A stretch of DNA of 64,000 nucleotides from Tepidibacter mesophilus (GTDB lineage Bacteria; Bacillota; Clostridia; Peptostreptococcales; Peptostreptococcaceae), in assembly GCF_002724055.1 (NCBI RefSeq), contig NZ_BDQY01000005.1, positions 1 to 64,000 on the forward strand. Reading direction: 5' to 3'. Within the stretch, counting starts at the first letter, position 1. Each line of letters opens with the position of its first letter. Made by a program: the position numbers and the translations under genes. Below the pieces are notes generated by a model that was not told the DNA's origin, did no database searches, and worked only from the letters and a program-made list of their open reading frames with translations. This document shows, in pieces, positions 54,944 through 63,884 of this stretch.

Positions 54944-55777
54944 CTATATATAACTTTCATATTCATCGGCATCTATGTTAATTCTCTTAGGATAAGCTAT
55001 TTTAATTCCCTTTTCTCTAAATTTAACCAAAATCATTAATCTAGCGTTCTTTGCTATAGAAAAGTACTTAAAAGGAGCTACAACACCAGTAATAGTGTAC
55101 TTAGCACCTACACTACTAGATTCTATATCAGTTATGCCATATACAGAAAATGGGCGAGATGGTTCATTCATTATATTATTAATTAAAAATTCTTTATATT
55201 TTTCATTTAACATTTGACATATTTCATCTAAAGTTTGTATAACAAGGTCAGGATCACATTCATATGAAACTCTAACATGAACTATCACTCTCATTTTTTT
55301 TCTACTATAATTCATAATAGATCTTATTTCACCATTTGGAAGACTTATTCTTCTCAAATTCCAATCTCTTATACTCGTACTTCTAAGTCCTATTTCTTCT
55401 ACAGTTCCTCTAAAATCTCCATTTATATAAACATAATCTCCTACCTTCATCTGCTTTTCAAATAGTATAAAAAAGCCATTCAGTACATCCTTTATAAGAT
55501 TCTGAGATGCAAATCCAGCTATAACTCCAAATATACCAGCTCCAGTTAGTATAGTTGACTGATTCAAATCAATTATTCCAAATTCTTTTAATACCAATAT
55601 ACAAGCTGTAAAAAACGATAAATAATAAGATATAGATACTATTATACTCCTCAACGTATTTTCTCTTTGAATGTCAAATTTAGTTATATCAAATACTTTT
55701 TTAGTTATATACTTTATAATTTTCATAAATACGTAACTAGATATTATTATCAATATAGAATTTATAAACCTAATCAT
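54944..55777 (-). CDS. MscS-type mechanosensitive channel
   Basis: A 277-aa small-conductance channel with three membrane segments. TM1 is at about 3-20 and TM2 at about 48-66. The pore helix TM3 contains GAGIFGVIAGFASQNLIKDVLNGFFILFE, followed by the beta domain motif VGDYVYINGDFRGTVEEIGLRSTSIRDW and the C-terminal mixed domain. It protects against hypo-osmotic shock. The ATG at 55777 follows AAGGAG with seven bases; the ATG two codons earlier is too close to it. Confidence 0.9.
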   Translation of the reverse strand: MIRFINSILIIISSYVFMKIIKYITKKVFDITKFDIQRENTLRSIIVSISYYLSFFTACILVLKEFGIIDLNQSTILTGAGIFGVIAGFASQNLIKDVLNGFFILFEKQMKVGDYVYINGDFRGTVEEIGLRSTSIRDWNLRRISLPNGEIRSIMNYSRKKMRVIVHVRVSYECDPDLVIQTLDEICQMLNEKYKEFLINNIMNEPSRPFSVYGITDIESSSVGAKYTITGVVAPFKYFSIAKNARLMILVKFREKGIKIAYPKRINIDADEYESYI

Positions 55778-55860
55778 ACACATTCTCCTTAACCTTATAT
55801 CTGTTGATTAATATTTAAATTATCTCCATATATAATAATCAATATACTTTTATTATAAAC

Positions 55861-55890
55861 AAAAAGAAGCGACATTCATCGCTTCTTTTT
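55861..55890 (-). terminator. Terminator of the Spo0E-like gene
   Basis: AAAAGAAGCGA pairs with TCGCTTCTTTT around CATTCA, just past the stop of the small gene. Confidence 0.8.
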
Positions 55891-55893
55891 CAT

Positions 55894-56055
55894 TTAAAAA
55901 TTTTGTAGTTTTAAATATTCATTTATGCATATATCTATCTTCTGACTTGTACTTAATATTTCATCTCTAAAAATATCTGGATATTCTATATATCTATTTA
56001 TCTCTTCTCTTAATTCCTCTATATCTTTTTTTAATTCTTTTAATTTTTTTTCCAT
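55894..56055 (-). CDS. Spo0E-like aspartyl-phosphate phosphatase
   Basis: A 53-aa helical protein. The first helix is very charged (MEKKLKELKKDIEELREEI). Its second helix has the Spo0E-family signature, here STSQKIDICINEYLK, matching the S-x-x-[LI]-D-x-x-[IL]-x-x-[YF] pattern. These small proteins dephosphorylate Spo0A-type regulators and delay sporulation. It is flanked by a good terminator, and it is short enough to be missed by size-based gene calling. The ribosome site is weak (GTGATAATTAG). Confidence 0.78.
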   Translation of the reverse strand: MEKKLKELKKDIEELREEINRYIEYPDIFRDEILSTSQKIDICINEYLKLQNF

Positions 56056-56202
56056 CTAATTATCACCACTTATTCCAGAATATTTAAACCCCTTACACCT
56101 TGATTCTATCAAAAAAATAGATTATATGTCAATATGCAACATAATAATTATTCATCATTTAGAATAATTGAAAATATAATGTATTATATTGAAGTTATAT
56201 TT

Positions 56203-57120
56203 CTAATAAGACACGTTGTCTATTTGCGAATCTTCACCCAAAATTTTAACATACAATCTGCGAGGAAGGCAAGCTATCATCTGACCCCGCCTATCTATGA
56301 AACCAGTTCTAACGCAAACCTCATCATGACAGTCAGCTTCTTTAATTTCTACACCTCCATCATGTATATAAATATAATTATATCCTTTCTCAGTTTCAAT
56401 TTTTATAGTTTTTTTATAATCTTCATTAGTTATAACAATGTCTTCATATATTTTATTATCAACAACCACTTGTATCCTTTTGTAACCAGTATCATTATTG
56501 TCAATATTATTAAAATACAATACTCCTATACTCAAAACTAAAGTTATTAATATTATTATATAGTCTCCTCTTTGGAATTTTATTATAGTATAGTCAGTAT
56601 TGTTTATATTCATATATTTATATATATTTTTATTCTGTACAAGATATCTGCATACAATCCCTATAAACATTCCCGTAGGTATAGATGTAAATAAAAGTAT
56701 AGGCATATATATAAATATACCAATATTATGTATTATTATAGATGCCATTATCAATTGCCCTATATTATGGAATACAGCTCCTATTATACTTACCCCTACT
56801 AGACTAGACTTCTTTTTGCTAAATATATTAAATATATACATAAATATCAAACTTAATACTCCACCTGCTGCACTATATAAAAACGCTGAAAAACCACCAC
56901 CAAGTATAGATGATATTATCACTCTCGCAATCAATATAACAAAAGTATCTTTAAATCCTAAAAAAATCAAAGATATTAACGTAATTATATTAGAAAGACC
57001 AAGTTTTGCACCAGGCGCTATAAATACAAGAGGATTCGCTATATATGTCTCTATTATATACATAACCAGACTCTGGGATATCAGTATAGACATAAATACC
57101 ATTTTTTTTGTTTTATTCAT
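56203..57120 (-). CDS. Gx transporter fused to a NusG domain II module
   Basis: A 305-aa fusion. Residues 1-165 are about five membrane segments of the Gx/HepS-component-I family (YIANPLVFIAPGAKLGLSNIITL). A further membrane segment at about 185-203 leads to an outer NusG-II (DUF1312) domain at 215-298, with EVCVRTGFIDRRGQMIACLPRRLYVKI. These two modules are usually separate neighbouring genes near Rnf or polyprenyl synthesis genes. Here they form one frame without a stop. The function is unproved; a partner of isoprenoid-quinone or redox systems is suggested in the literature. AGGAGGAG precedes the ATG. Confidence 0.82.
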   Translation of the reverse strand: MNKTKKMVFMSILISQSLVMYIIETYIANPLVFIAPGAKLGLSNIITLISLIFLGFKDTFVILIARVIISSILGGGFSAFLYSAAGGVLSLIFMYIFNIFSKKKSSLVGVSIIGAVFHNIGQLIMASIIIHNIGIFIYMPILLFTSIPTGMFIGIVCRYLVQNKNIYKYMNINNTDYTIIKFQRGDYIIILITLVLSIGVLYFNNIDNNDTGYKRIQVVVDNKIYEDIVITNEDYKKTIKIETEKGYNYIYIHDGGVEIKEADCHDEVCVRTGFIDRRGQMIACLPRRLYVKILGEDSQIDNVSY

Positions 57121-57216
57121 AATCTCCTCCTATTTCCATAATAAAATAAACTCAATCAAAACATAGTTTTTCAAAATTAGATTTAATCATACATTATATT
57201 ATACTTTAAAATGAAA

Positions 57217-57246
57217 AAAAGACAATGCTAGTTAGCATTGTCTTTT
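57217..57246 (-). terminator. Terminator of the PTS EIIC gene
   Basis: AAAAGACAATGCT pairs with AGCATTGTCTTTT around AGTT, just after the stop at 57262. Confidence 0.82.
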
Positions 57247-57261
57247 AGTTTTCATTTTATA

Positions 57262-58302
57262 TTATGCAGCTTTTTCTTCTGTATTAACTTCTCCTCTTAT
57301 TTCTGCAACAGTTCTTATCCTGTAGTTTTTGAACATTATAGAACCAACTAAGCCAGATAACGCTCCTGCAAGTGCACAAAGTACAGCCGCTATAGTAACC
57401 GTCTTAGCATTATTAAATCCATACATTACCATAAGACCAGCTATGGGAGTTGCTGTTCCTGGCGCATTGTTTACTAGTCCAAATGCAGAAACTATCATAC
57501 CTGCCAGACCTCCACCTAAGAAGTTAGTAATATAAACTGGTATTGGATTTGCAGATATTACATCCGCTTGAGTTAAAGGCTCTATGGCAACTGATATAGT
57601 TGTACTTCTATCTCCAAATTTCATTCTATCAAAGAATATAAAATTCATAAAAGATGATCCCATAACCGATAAAGCTCCTATAGCCATTGGAAGACCTGTA
57701 AGTCCGAGCATTGCCGTTAAAGCCATAGAACTAAGTGGCGCTGTTGCAACCACAGTTATAACTCCTCCTAATATGAATCCCATAGTCATAGGATTTCCAT
57801 TAGCAGCTGTAGTTATTATGCCTCCTATATTAAGTAATGTAGAGGTTACTACAGGATCAGCAGCAGTAGCTATTAGCCTAGCAAGAGGTGCTATAAAAGC
57901 AACACATACTATTAAATCTAATCCCGCTGGTACCTTTTTTTCTATTTTCGGAACTATAAAAGAAAGAATATAACCCGCTATAAATCCTGGTAATATACCC
58001 ATACCTGCAACAGAACATCCTATTAATACTGCGTAAACAGGGCTAACACCTAATGCTAACGGCACTAAAATACCAGCAGCAGCTCCACCCATGCCACCTG
58101 CAGCTAATCCAGTATCTTTTAATAATTGAATATGTAACATATCTCCACCAACATAACTTTGAAAAGCTTCTACTAAGAAACTTGCTACCGCAGCATCTGC
58201 TAATGCTCCCATAGCCTTCATTCCCTTTGGCATTTTTAAACTAAATAAAGTAAAAAGTGATAAACAGAATAATAACAACATTGTACCTTTAATTAACTCC
58301 AT
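57262..58302 (-). CDS. PTS sugar transporter subunit IIC (PTS_EIIC_2 type)
   Basis: A 346-aa polytopic membrane protein with 8-10 hydrophobic segments, rich in Gly and Ala. Conserved phrases of the EIIC_2 family are GDMLHIQLLKDTGLAAGGMGGAAAGIL, ATAADPVVTSTLLNIGG and APGTATPIAGLMVMYGFN. No IIA or IIB gene is adjacent, so it may use shared components or transport without phosphorylation. AGGAGGT precedes the ATG. It is divergent from an XRE-cupin regulator, a likely controller through the shared 424-base gap. Confidence 0.83.
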   Translation of the reverse strand: MELIKGTMLLLFCLSLFTLFSLKMPKGMKAMGALADAAVASFLVEAFQSYVGGDMLHIQLLKDTGLAAGGMGGAAAGILVPLALGVSPVYAVLIGCSVAGMGILPGFIAGYILSFIVPKIEKKVPAGLDLIVCVAFIAPLARLIATAADPVVTSTLLNIGGIITTAANGNPMTMGFILGGVITVVATAPLSSMALTAMLGLTGLPMAIGALSVMGSSFMNFIFFDRMKFGDRSTTISVAIEPLTQADVISANPIPVYITNFLGGGLAGMIVSAFGLVNNAPGTATPIAGLMVMYGFNNAKTVTIAAVLCALAGALSGLVGSIMFKNYRIRTVAEIRGEVNTEEKAA

Positions 58303-58726
58303 TGATTTACCTCCTAAAATTTTGTAAACTTAGTATTTATAATTTATTTTATAAATATTTTCGGTATTTATATTTTAAATACATTTCTTAGTATACCAAA
58401 TTTCAGAATAATGTCTATAGTTTTTTTCACTTTTTCATTATTTTTTTCACGATTTTAAAGCGTTTTCTTATTTTTTTGCATTTAACGTCATAAATTAGTA
58501 TTAATATACTATTTTATGAATACTAATTTCAATATTTTGTATATTGAATTAAAATTCAAATCTTATTTTTTTTATTCGCATTATATTTTTTTCATTTTTT
58601 TATTCATTTTATTCATTTTTTTCTTTTCCACATTTGTATATTTGTCGTAAAAAATATAATTTATTTAAATAAATTATATTTTTTATGTTATAATTTATTA
58701 AATGATTATTATATGAGGAGAGAGAT
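58303..58726. other. Divergent intergenic region PTS EIIC / XRE-cupin
   Basis: A 424-base, very AT-rich gap. It holds the 38-bp palindrome listed separately and low-complexity repeats of TTTTATTCA (about 58580-58620). No further gene was found. Confidence 0.5.
58648..58685. repeat. 38-bp perfect palindrome, possible operator
   Basis: The core AATTTATTTAAATAAATT with outer ATAT and A/T tracts is fully symmetric around 58666/58667. It lies 42 bases before the XRE-cupin gene and overlaps TATAAT-like sequence, so it may be an autoregulatory operator. Low base complexity makes this uncertain. Confidence 0.5.
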
Positions 58727-59260
58727 ATGGAATTAGGTGCAAAAATAAAACACTTTAGGAAAAGAAAAGGATTGACAATAAAAGAATTGTCTAATCTTAC
58801 CAATCTATCAATAGGATTTATCAGTAATCTAGAAAGAAATCTCAATAGCCCTTCTGTGAGTAACCTTCAGCATATATGTGAAGTATTAGGAATAAACTTA
58901 ATGGACATATTGCAATCTTCTAGCGAAAAGGATTTTATCGTTAGACAAGATGAAAGAAAGGAAATATTCACAACGGAAGACAATAACATAAAGTTCGAAA
59001 TGCTTACAAACGGTAATAAGAACTTAAATTCAATAGCTATAACAATAGATGGAAATAGTGAGTATAGTGACGTTTCATGGGGACATAACTACGATGAGTT
59101 AGGTATAGTTATAAAAGGTTGTTTAGAAATACAAGTAGATAACGAAACGTATTTGTTACACGAGGGAGACAGTATATACATAAGTAAATTTTCTCCCCAT
59201 ACTTATAAAAACCCATCTAGTGAAAAAAATATAACTCATTGGTTTTCTATAAAAGAATAA
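58727..59260 (+). CDS. XRE-family regulator with cupin sensor domain
   Basis: A 177-aa transcription factor. Residues 5-60 are a Cro/CI helix-turn-helix (IKHFRKRKGLTIKELSNLTN then SIGFISNLERNLNSPSVSNL). Residues 100-177 are a small cupin (HNYDELGIVIKGCLEIQVDN, LHEGDSIYISKFSPHTY), likely binding a metabolite. The class includes regulators of amino-acid and polyamine use. GAGGAGAGAG precedes the ATG. Its divergent neighbour is the PTS EIIC gene. The cupin metal site is incomplete, so enzymatic activity is unlikely. Confidence 0.88.
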   Translation: MELGAKIKHFRKRKGLTIKELSNLTNLSIGFISNLERNLNSPSVSNLQHICEVLGINLMDILQSSSEKDFIVRQDERKEIFTTEDNNIKFEMLTNGNKNLNSIAITIDGNSEYSDVSWGHNYDELGIVIKGCLEIQVDNETYLLHEGDSIYISKFSPHTYKNPSSEKNITHWFSIKE

Positions 59261-59289
59261 AGGCCACTGCCTAAGCAGTAGCCTTTATT
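59257..59289. terminator. Bidirectional terminator XRE-cupin / ptsG
   Basis: AATAAAGGCcACTGC pairs with GCAGTaGCCTTTATT around CTAA, overlapping the XRE stop, with T-rich DNA on both sides. Confidence 0.8.
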
Positions 59290-59306
59290 TTTTATATCCA
59301 ATTAAC

Positions 59307-61322
59307 CTATTTTACAGTAATTATATTTGTATCTCCTGCTTTAACCATTTTACCTATTTGAGCACTTACCTGTTGACCTTCTTCAAGGTTAGTAAATACT
59401 ATAGGAGTTATAAGTGATGGTACTGATTTTTCAACTTTTTGTAAATCAACTTTAAGAACAGGTTGACCGGCTTTAACTTTATCGCCTTCTTTAGCTAAAG
59501 CTTCAAATCCTTCCCCTTTTAAGTTTACAGTGTCTATTCCAAAATGAACTAATACTTCTTGTCCATTATCTGCCGTAAATCCTAGTGCATGCTTTGTTTT
59601 AAAAAATGTAGTTATAATCCCATCTACAGGAGATACAACTTCTCCATTTGTAGGTTCTATAGCAAATCCATCTCCCATTATTTTTTGAGAGAATACCTTA
59701 TCAGGTACATCTGTTATATCTAATACCTTACCATTTAAAGGTGCTACAAAATTTAATTCTTTACTAGAATCCTTAGCTACAGTCTTCTTTTCTACGTCTT
59801 CTATAACAGGAGTCTTACCATTCATTATATCTTTTATTTGACCTTTTAAAGTCTCTGATCTTGGTCCGAATATAGCTTGTAAGTTGTTACCTACTTCCAT
59901 AACACCGGCCGCTCCTAAAGCTTTTAATTCATTTTTATCTACATTTTTAATATCATTAACACTTATTCTAAGTCTTGTTATACAAGCATCTAACTTAGTT
60001 ACGTTTTCTTTTCCACCTAAAGCTTTTAATATACCTTGAGCAAGTTCTGCTCCTTTAGTATTCTTAGTTTCTACTACATCTTCCTCATCTTCTCTACCAG
60101 GAGTTTTTAAGTTGAACTTTCTAATAGCGAATCTAAATCCAAAGTAATATAAAGCTGCGAATCCAACTCCCACTAATATTACTAACCACCAAGCAGTTCT
60201 CCCCGGCATAACTCCGAATAACAGGAAGTCTATAATTCCACCAGAGAACGTCATACCTATTTTAACATTTAATATTTGCATCAACATAAATGATAAACCT
60301 GCGAATATACAGTGAATTCCGTATAATATTGGTGCTACGAATAAGAATGTAAATTCTATTGGCTCTGTAATACCTGTTAAAAAAGATGTAAGTGCTGCTG
60401 ATGCCATTATTCCCCCAACTAAAGCCTTCTTTTCAGGCTTTGCTTCATGATACATAGCAAGTGCTGCTGCTGGAAGCCCAAACATCATGAACGGGAATTT
60501 ACCAGTCATAAATGTACCAGCTGTAAGTCTTGCTCCATCTTTCAATTGCGCAAAGAACATAGTTTGATCTCCTCTTACTAGTTCTCCAGCTTTGTTCGTG
60601 TACTCTCCAAATTCAAACCAGAACGGTGAATAGAATATATGATGAAGGCCAAATGGTATTAATGATCTTTCTATTACCCCGAATATAAATGCTGCTAAAG
60701 TTCTGTTAGCATCTATTAAGCTGTGTGAGAACCAGTTAAGTCCACCTTGCACAGGAGGCCATACAACCAACATAGCGAATCCTAATATTAAAGCACATAC
60801 AGAAGTTATAATTGGAACAAATCTTTTTCCTGCAAAGAATCCTAAATAGGGAGGAAGTTCCATATTATAGTATCTTTTATACATAGTTGCTGCTAAAACC
60901 CCTACTATAAGTCCTCCAAATACTCCAGTTTGAAGTGTTGGTATGCCTAAAACACTTGCATAAGCTGGATTATTTCCTACCATATCTGCTGTTATGTTAG
61001 CAGCAGTTCCCATAGTAACATTCATTATTAAAAATCCTATAATAGCTGCAATACCTGCAACTCCTTCTCCATCTGCAAGCCCTACTGCTACACCTACTGC
61101 AAATAATAACGCAAGATTTGCAAATACAACATTACCTGCTTGCTCCATTATTTTAGCAACATGTTGAATCCAAGGTGATGTTAAAAATGTAAGTTTTTGA
61201 AGTGTTGCTGGATTTTGAAATGCATTACCAAATGCAAGTAACAAACCAGCAGCTGGTAATATTGCAACCGGAAGCATTAAAGCTTTACCAATTTGTTGTA
61301 AGATTCCGAATATTTTTTTCAT
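59307..61322 (-). CDS. ptsG: Glucose-type PTS permease EIICBA
   Basis: A 671-aa phosphotransferase permease. EIIC is at about 1-400 (LMLPVAILPAAGLLLAFGNA; GITEPIEFTFLFVAP). EIIB at about 425-500 has the phospho-cysteine in KLDACITRLRISVND. EIIA at about 525-670 has the histidine in VLVHFGIDTVNLKGEGF. Domain order CBA fits glucose or N-acetylglucosamine uptake. The leader has a GlcT-type antiterminator site, favouring glucose (PtsG). GAGGAGAAAG precedes the ATG. Confidence 0.92.
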   Translation of the reverse strand: MKKIFGILQQIGKALMLPVAILPAAGLLLAFGNAFQNPATLQKLTFLTSPWIQHVAKIMEQAGNVVFANLALLFAVGVAVGLADGEGVAGIAAIIGFLIMNVTMGTAANITADMVGNNPAYASVLGIPTLQTGVFGGLIVGVLAATMYKRYYNMELPPYLGFFAGKRFVPIITSVCALILGFAMLVVWPPVQGGLNWFSHSLIDANRTLAAFIFGVIERSLIPFGLHHIFYSPFWFEFGEYTNKAGELVRGDQTMFFAQLKDGARLTAGTFMTGKFPFMMFGLPAAALAMYHEAKPEKKALVGGIMASAALTSFLTGITEPIEFTFLFVAPILYGIHCIFAGLSFMLMQILNVKIGMTFSGGIIDFLLFGVMPGRTAWWLVILVGVGFAALYYFGFRFAIRKFNLKTPGREDEEDVVETKNTKGAELAQGILKALGGKENVTKLDACITRLRISVNDIKNVDKNELKALGAAGVMEVGNNLQAIFGPRSETLKGQIKDIMNGKTPVIEDVEKKTVAKDSSKELNFVAPLNGKVLDITDVPDKVFSQKIMGDGFAIEPTNGEVVSPVDGIITTFFKTKHALGFTADNGQEVLVHFGIDTVNLKGEGFEALAKEGDKVKAGQPVLKVDLQKVEKSVPSLITPIVFTNLEEGQQVSAQIGKMVKAGDTNIITVK

Positions 61323-61391
61323 AGTTTCTTTCTCCTCTCATATTTTTATTTAATAAGTAAAAATGATTAAGTAGTATATTACAAAATAAAA

Positions 61392-61471
61392 AGGCATAAG
61401 CAAAGTCATAAATATTATTGCCTAAAACAATAATGTTTATAACTTTCGCTCATGCCTAATCAAGTTAGTAA
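61392..61471 (-). promoter_or_regulatory. GlcT-type RNA antiterminator (RAT) and terminator of ptsG
   Basis: On the minus strand GTGTTACTAACTTGATTAGG-CATGAGC (61448-61475) matches the RAT of ptsG leaders. It overlaps a long terminator (61392-61457) whose outer stem is AGGCATgAGC/GCTTATGCCT, followed by TTTTTATTTT. Binding of a BglG/GlcT protein would favour the RAT fold and let ptsG be transcribed. No glcT gene is in the window. Confidence 0.85.
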
Positions 61472-61620
61472 CACACAAAGTTATTAAAAAATATTAATTT
61501 TTATTTTATAAACACATAATAACATAATAATTAATGACCTGCAACCGTTTTCACGTATTTTCTACATATTTTTTTGTATTTTATTATATTTTTTTGTGTT
61601 TTTATGAATTTTCTGTATTA

Positions 61621-62574
61621 TTATAATTGTATTTTTTCCCAATTAGTATTTTTAATTACCTTTTGTACCAATTCTTTACTCATTCTTGGATTAATAGTTT
61701 CTTCATGAGATATAGTTATTATAGACATAGCTATGGAAAATTTAACCATTTCTTCCATAGACATATTATTCATATACCCATATCCAAGACCTGCTACAAA
61801 AGAATCTCCTGCCCCAGTTACATTATTCACTTCAACATCATTAGCCTTAATTCTTCCACATTCCGATTTATTGCAATAATAGATACCATCAGCATCAAGG
61901 CTTATAAATACATTTTCTATTCCCAGAGATAAGAAATAAACTCCTGCCTTTTTTAAATCTTCATCATTTTTTATTTTAAAACCAGCCAAAATTTCCGCTT
62001 CATGTCTATTAGGCTTTATTGTATGAAATTTATTTATTAAATGTTTTATATTCTCAGCCTTAGCAGCAGATATAGGATCTAGTATAAACCTTGTTTTACC
62101 TTTAAATTTATTAAGTATGTATTCAAGTTTTTCAGGATCATCTGCATCTAAGCAAATATACTCAGAATTATTTATAATCTCTTCTTTAGAATCAATAAAA
62201 TCAAAGTCCATTTTATCTATAACCTTCATATCTGCAATACCAGATACCATTTCTCCATTTTCATTTAAAATAGCCATATAAGTAGGTGTTCCTTCATTTT
62301 CAAGTACTAATGATTCACTCATATCATAACCTATAACTTTTGAATGTTCCATCATACTACGACCTTTTGAATCATCACCTAGTATAGATATAAATTTTGT
62401 ATTTACACCCACTCTAGCCATATTCTCAGCAATATTTCTACATACTCCTCCAAATGATATTTTTATATTTCCAGGTGTCGAGTTATAAGGTTTATAACAA
62501 GAACTACAAAATCCAAATATATCAACAACAGAGGCTCCAAATACTAAAATATATGGTTGGTTCTTTTTATTCAT
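61621..62574 (-). CDS. PfkB-family carbohydrate kinase (pseudouridine kinase-like)
   Basis: A 317-aa ribokinase-fold enzyme. The N-terminal substrate motif is GGVCRNIAENMARVG (about residues 42-56), and the C-terminal ATP/anion-hole motif is NNVTGAGDSFVAGLGYG, with catalytic Asp in GAGD. The opening ILVFGASVVDIFGF and DADDPEKL resemble PsuK, but no psuG pseudouridine glycosidase is adjacent. A general nucleoside or sugar kinase is equally possible. The ATG at 62574 is eight bases after GGAG; the ATG two codons earlier sits too close. Confidence 0.82.
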   Translation of the reverse strand: MNKKNQPYILVFGASVVDIFGFCSSCYKPYNSTPGNIKISFGGVCRNIAENMARVGVNTKFISILGDDSKGRSMMEHSKVIGYDMSESLVLENEGTPTYMAILNENGEMVSGIADMKVIDKMDFDFIDSKEEIINNSEYICLDADDPEKLEYILNKFKGKTRFILDPISAAKAENIKHLINKFHTIKPNRHEAEILAGFKIKNDEDLKKAGVYFLSLGIENVFISLDADGIYYCNKSECGRIKANDVEVNNVTGAGDSFVAGLGYGYMNNMSMEEMVKFSIAMSIITISHEETINPRMSKELVQKVIKNTNWEKIQL

Positions 62575-62728
62575 CTTCATCTCTCCTTCTAATAGTCAAC
62601 CATGTTATTTTATCATATTTTATCGTTTTTTGTATCATTATTAAAAAAACAGCCTGCACTATTAATCTATTTGAATTTTTTTTCAAAAAGTTCTCTCTTT
62701 AGTTATATTCACATTATTTTGTTCTACT

Positions 62729-62778
62729 AAAAAAAGTCCTATATTATCAACCTTTTTAAATTAAATAACATAGGACTT
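62729..62778 (-). terminator. Terminator of the esterase gene
   Basis: AAGTCCTATgTTAT pairs with ATAATATAGGACTT and is followed on the minus strand by TTTTTTT. It lies just past the stop at 62785. Confidence 0.8.
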
Positions 62779-62784
62779 CACTAT

Positions 62785-63756
62785 TTAATTATCATTTTTG
62801 AACTTATCTTCTATAAATAATATAACCTTATTAGTTATATCATTTAATGATGGGTTAATTTCTCCAACTGTAGAAATAAGGCCATGGCTAGCATTTTTCA
62901 CACAAACAAATTCAATATCTACGCCTAGACTCTTAGCCTTATTATATAAAGCCTGAGATTGAGAAATAGGAACTATGATATCTTTTTCTCCATGAATTAA
63001 TAATATCGGAGGAGTATTTTCAGACAAGTAATGCATAGGACTTGCATTTACGTAAATTTCTCTCATATCATCTATAGTTCCTCCTATAAAATTTTTAGTA
63101 GTTGCTGTATATTTTTTACCTTTTACTAAACTCAAATCAGTTGGTCCAAAAAACGATATTATAAAATTAACTTTAGATGATATATTTTTTAAATCTTCAT
63201 TACCTAAGTACATACTATCTTCTGTAAGACCCTCTAGTAAAGCTAAATGTCCTCCTGCTGAATTTCCGCATATTCCTATTTTATTTTCATCTATATTATA
63301 ATTAACAGCATTTTTTCTAATCCATCTAATAGCATCTTTTACATCTTTAACAGGCTCTGGAAATTTAATATTTTTATTAGCTAATCTATAGTCTATACTT
63401 ATAAACGTAAACCCTTTATTGTTTAAAATATTAATTAAATCTTTAAAATATGGAATTTCTGCTTTTTTATTACCAAATGCCCAAAATCCTCCGTGCACAT
63501 AAACAATAGCAGGTTTTTTTTCATTGCTTATTGAATTCGCCATATAAATGTCTAACTTTAATTCTTGTCCATCTACTGATTTATAAGTTATATCTTCAAG
63601 TACATTACTTTCTTTGTATTTATTTTGATTATTTTTCAATAAAATTTCTTGTTTGTATTTTCCCATTTCTTTAAGAGTGGCTTTATTCATACTGCAACCA
63701 CTAATAAAAGCAATAGTAAAGACTACACTTATGATAAATGTCAAAATCCTTTTCAT
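62785..63756 (-). CDS. Alpha/beta-hydrolase lipoprotein (esterase/lipase-like)
   Basis: A 323-aa lipoprotein with signal peptide and lipobox (FISGC, Cys about 21) and an alpha/beta hydrolase of the BD-FAE/HSL-like type. It has the oxyanion loop YVHGGFWAFG, the nucleophile serine in ICGNSAGGHLALLEG, the acid in HGEKDIIVPI and the histidine in ASHGL. It should hydrolyse esters, possibly acetylated sugars, at the cell surface. A GGGGGAG ribosome site precedes the ATG. It has its own terminator. Confidence 0.87.
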   Translation of the reverse strand: MKRILTFIISVVFTIAFISGCSMNKATLKEMGKYKQEILLKNNQNKYKESNVLEDITYKSVDGQELKLDIYMANSISNEKKPAIVYVHGGFWAFGNKKAEIPYFKDLINILNNKGFTFISIDYRLANKNIKFPEPVKDVKDAIRWIRKNAVNYNIDENKIGICGNSAGGHLALLEGLTEDSMYLGNEDLKNISSKVNFIISFFGPTDLSLVKGKKYTATTKNFIGGTIDDMREIYVNASPMHYLSENTPPILLIHGEKDIIVPISQSQALYNKAKSLGVDIEFVCVKNASHGLISTVGEINPSLNDITNKVILFIEDKFKNDN

Positions 63757-63884
63757 ATCACTCCCCCCTTCAAAATACTTATTACTTATTTTATCATAAG
63801 TTCTTATAGTATATTATTGAATTTCCATCTAATATTGCAATAATAAATTTATTTTTTCCTTTTTAAAAAGTATGTAATCCTTTT

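Noticed and set aside
56134-56541. 135-codon plus-strand frame
   Set aside because: It is antisense to the Gx/NusG-II fusion, low complexity and without a ribosome site.
58580-58625. Tandem TTTTATTCA-like repeats as a possible array
   Set aside because: Short, imperfect and in extremely AT-rich DNA; consistent with low complexity.
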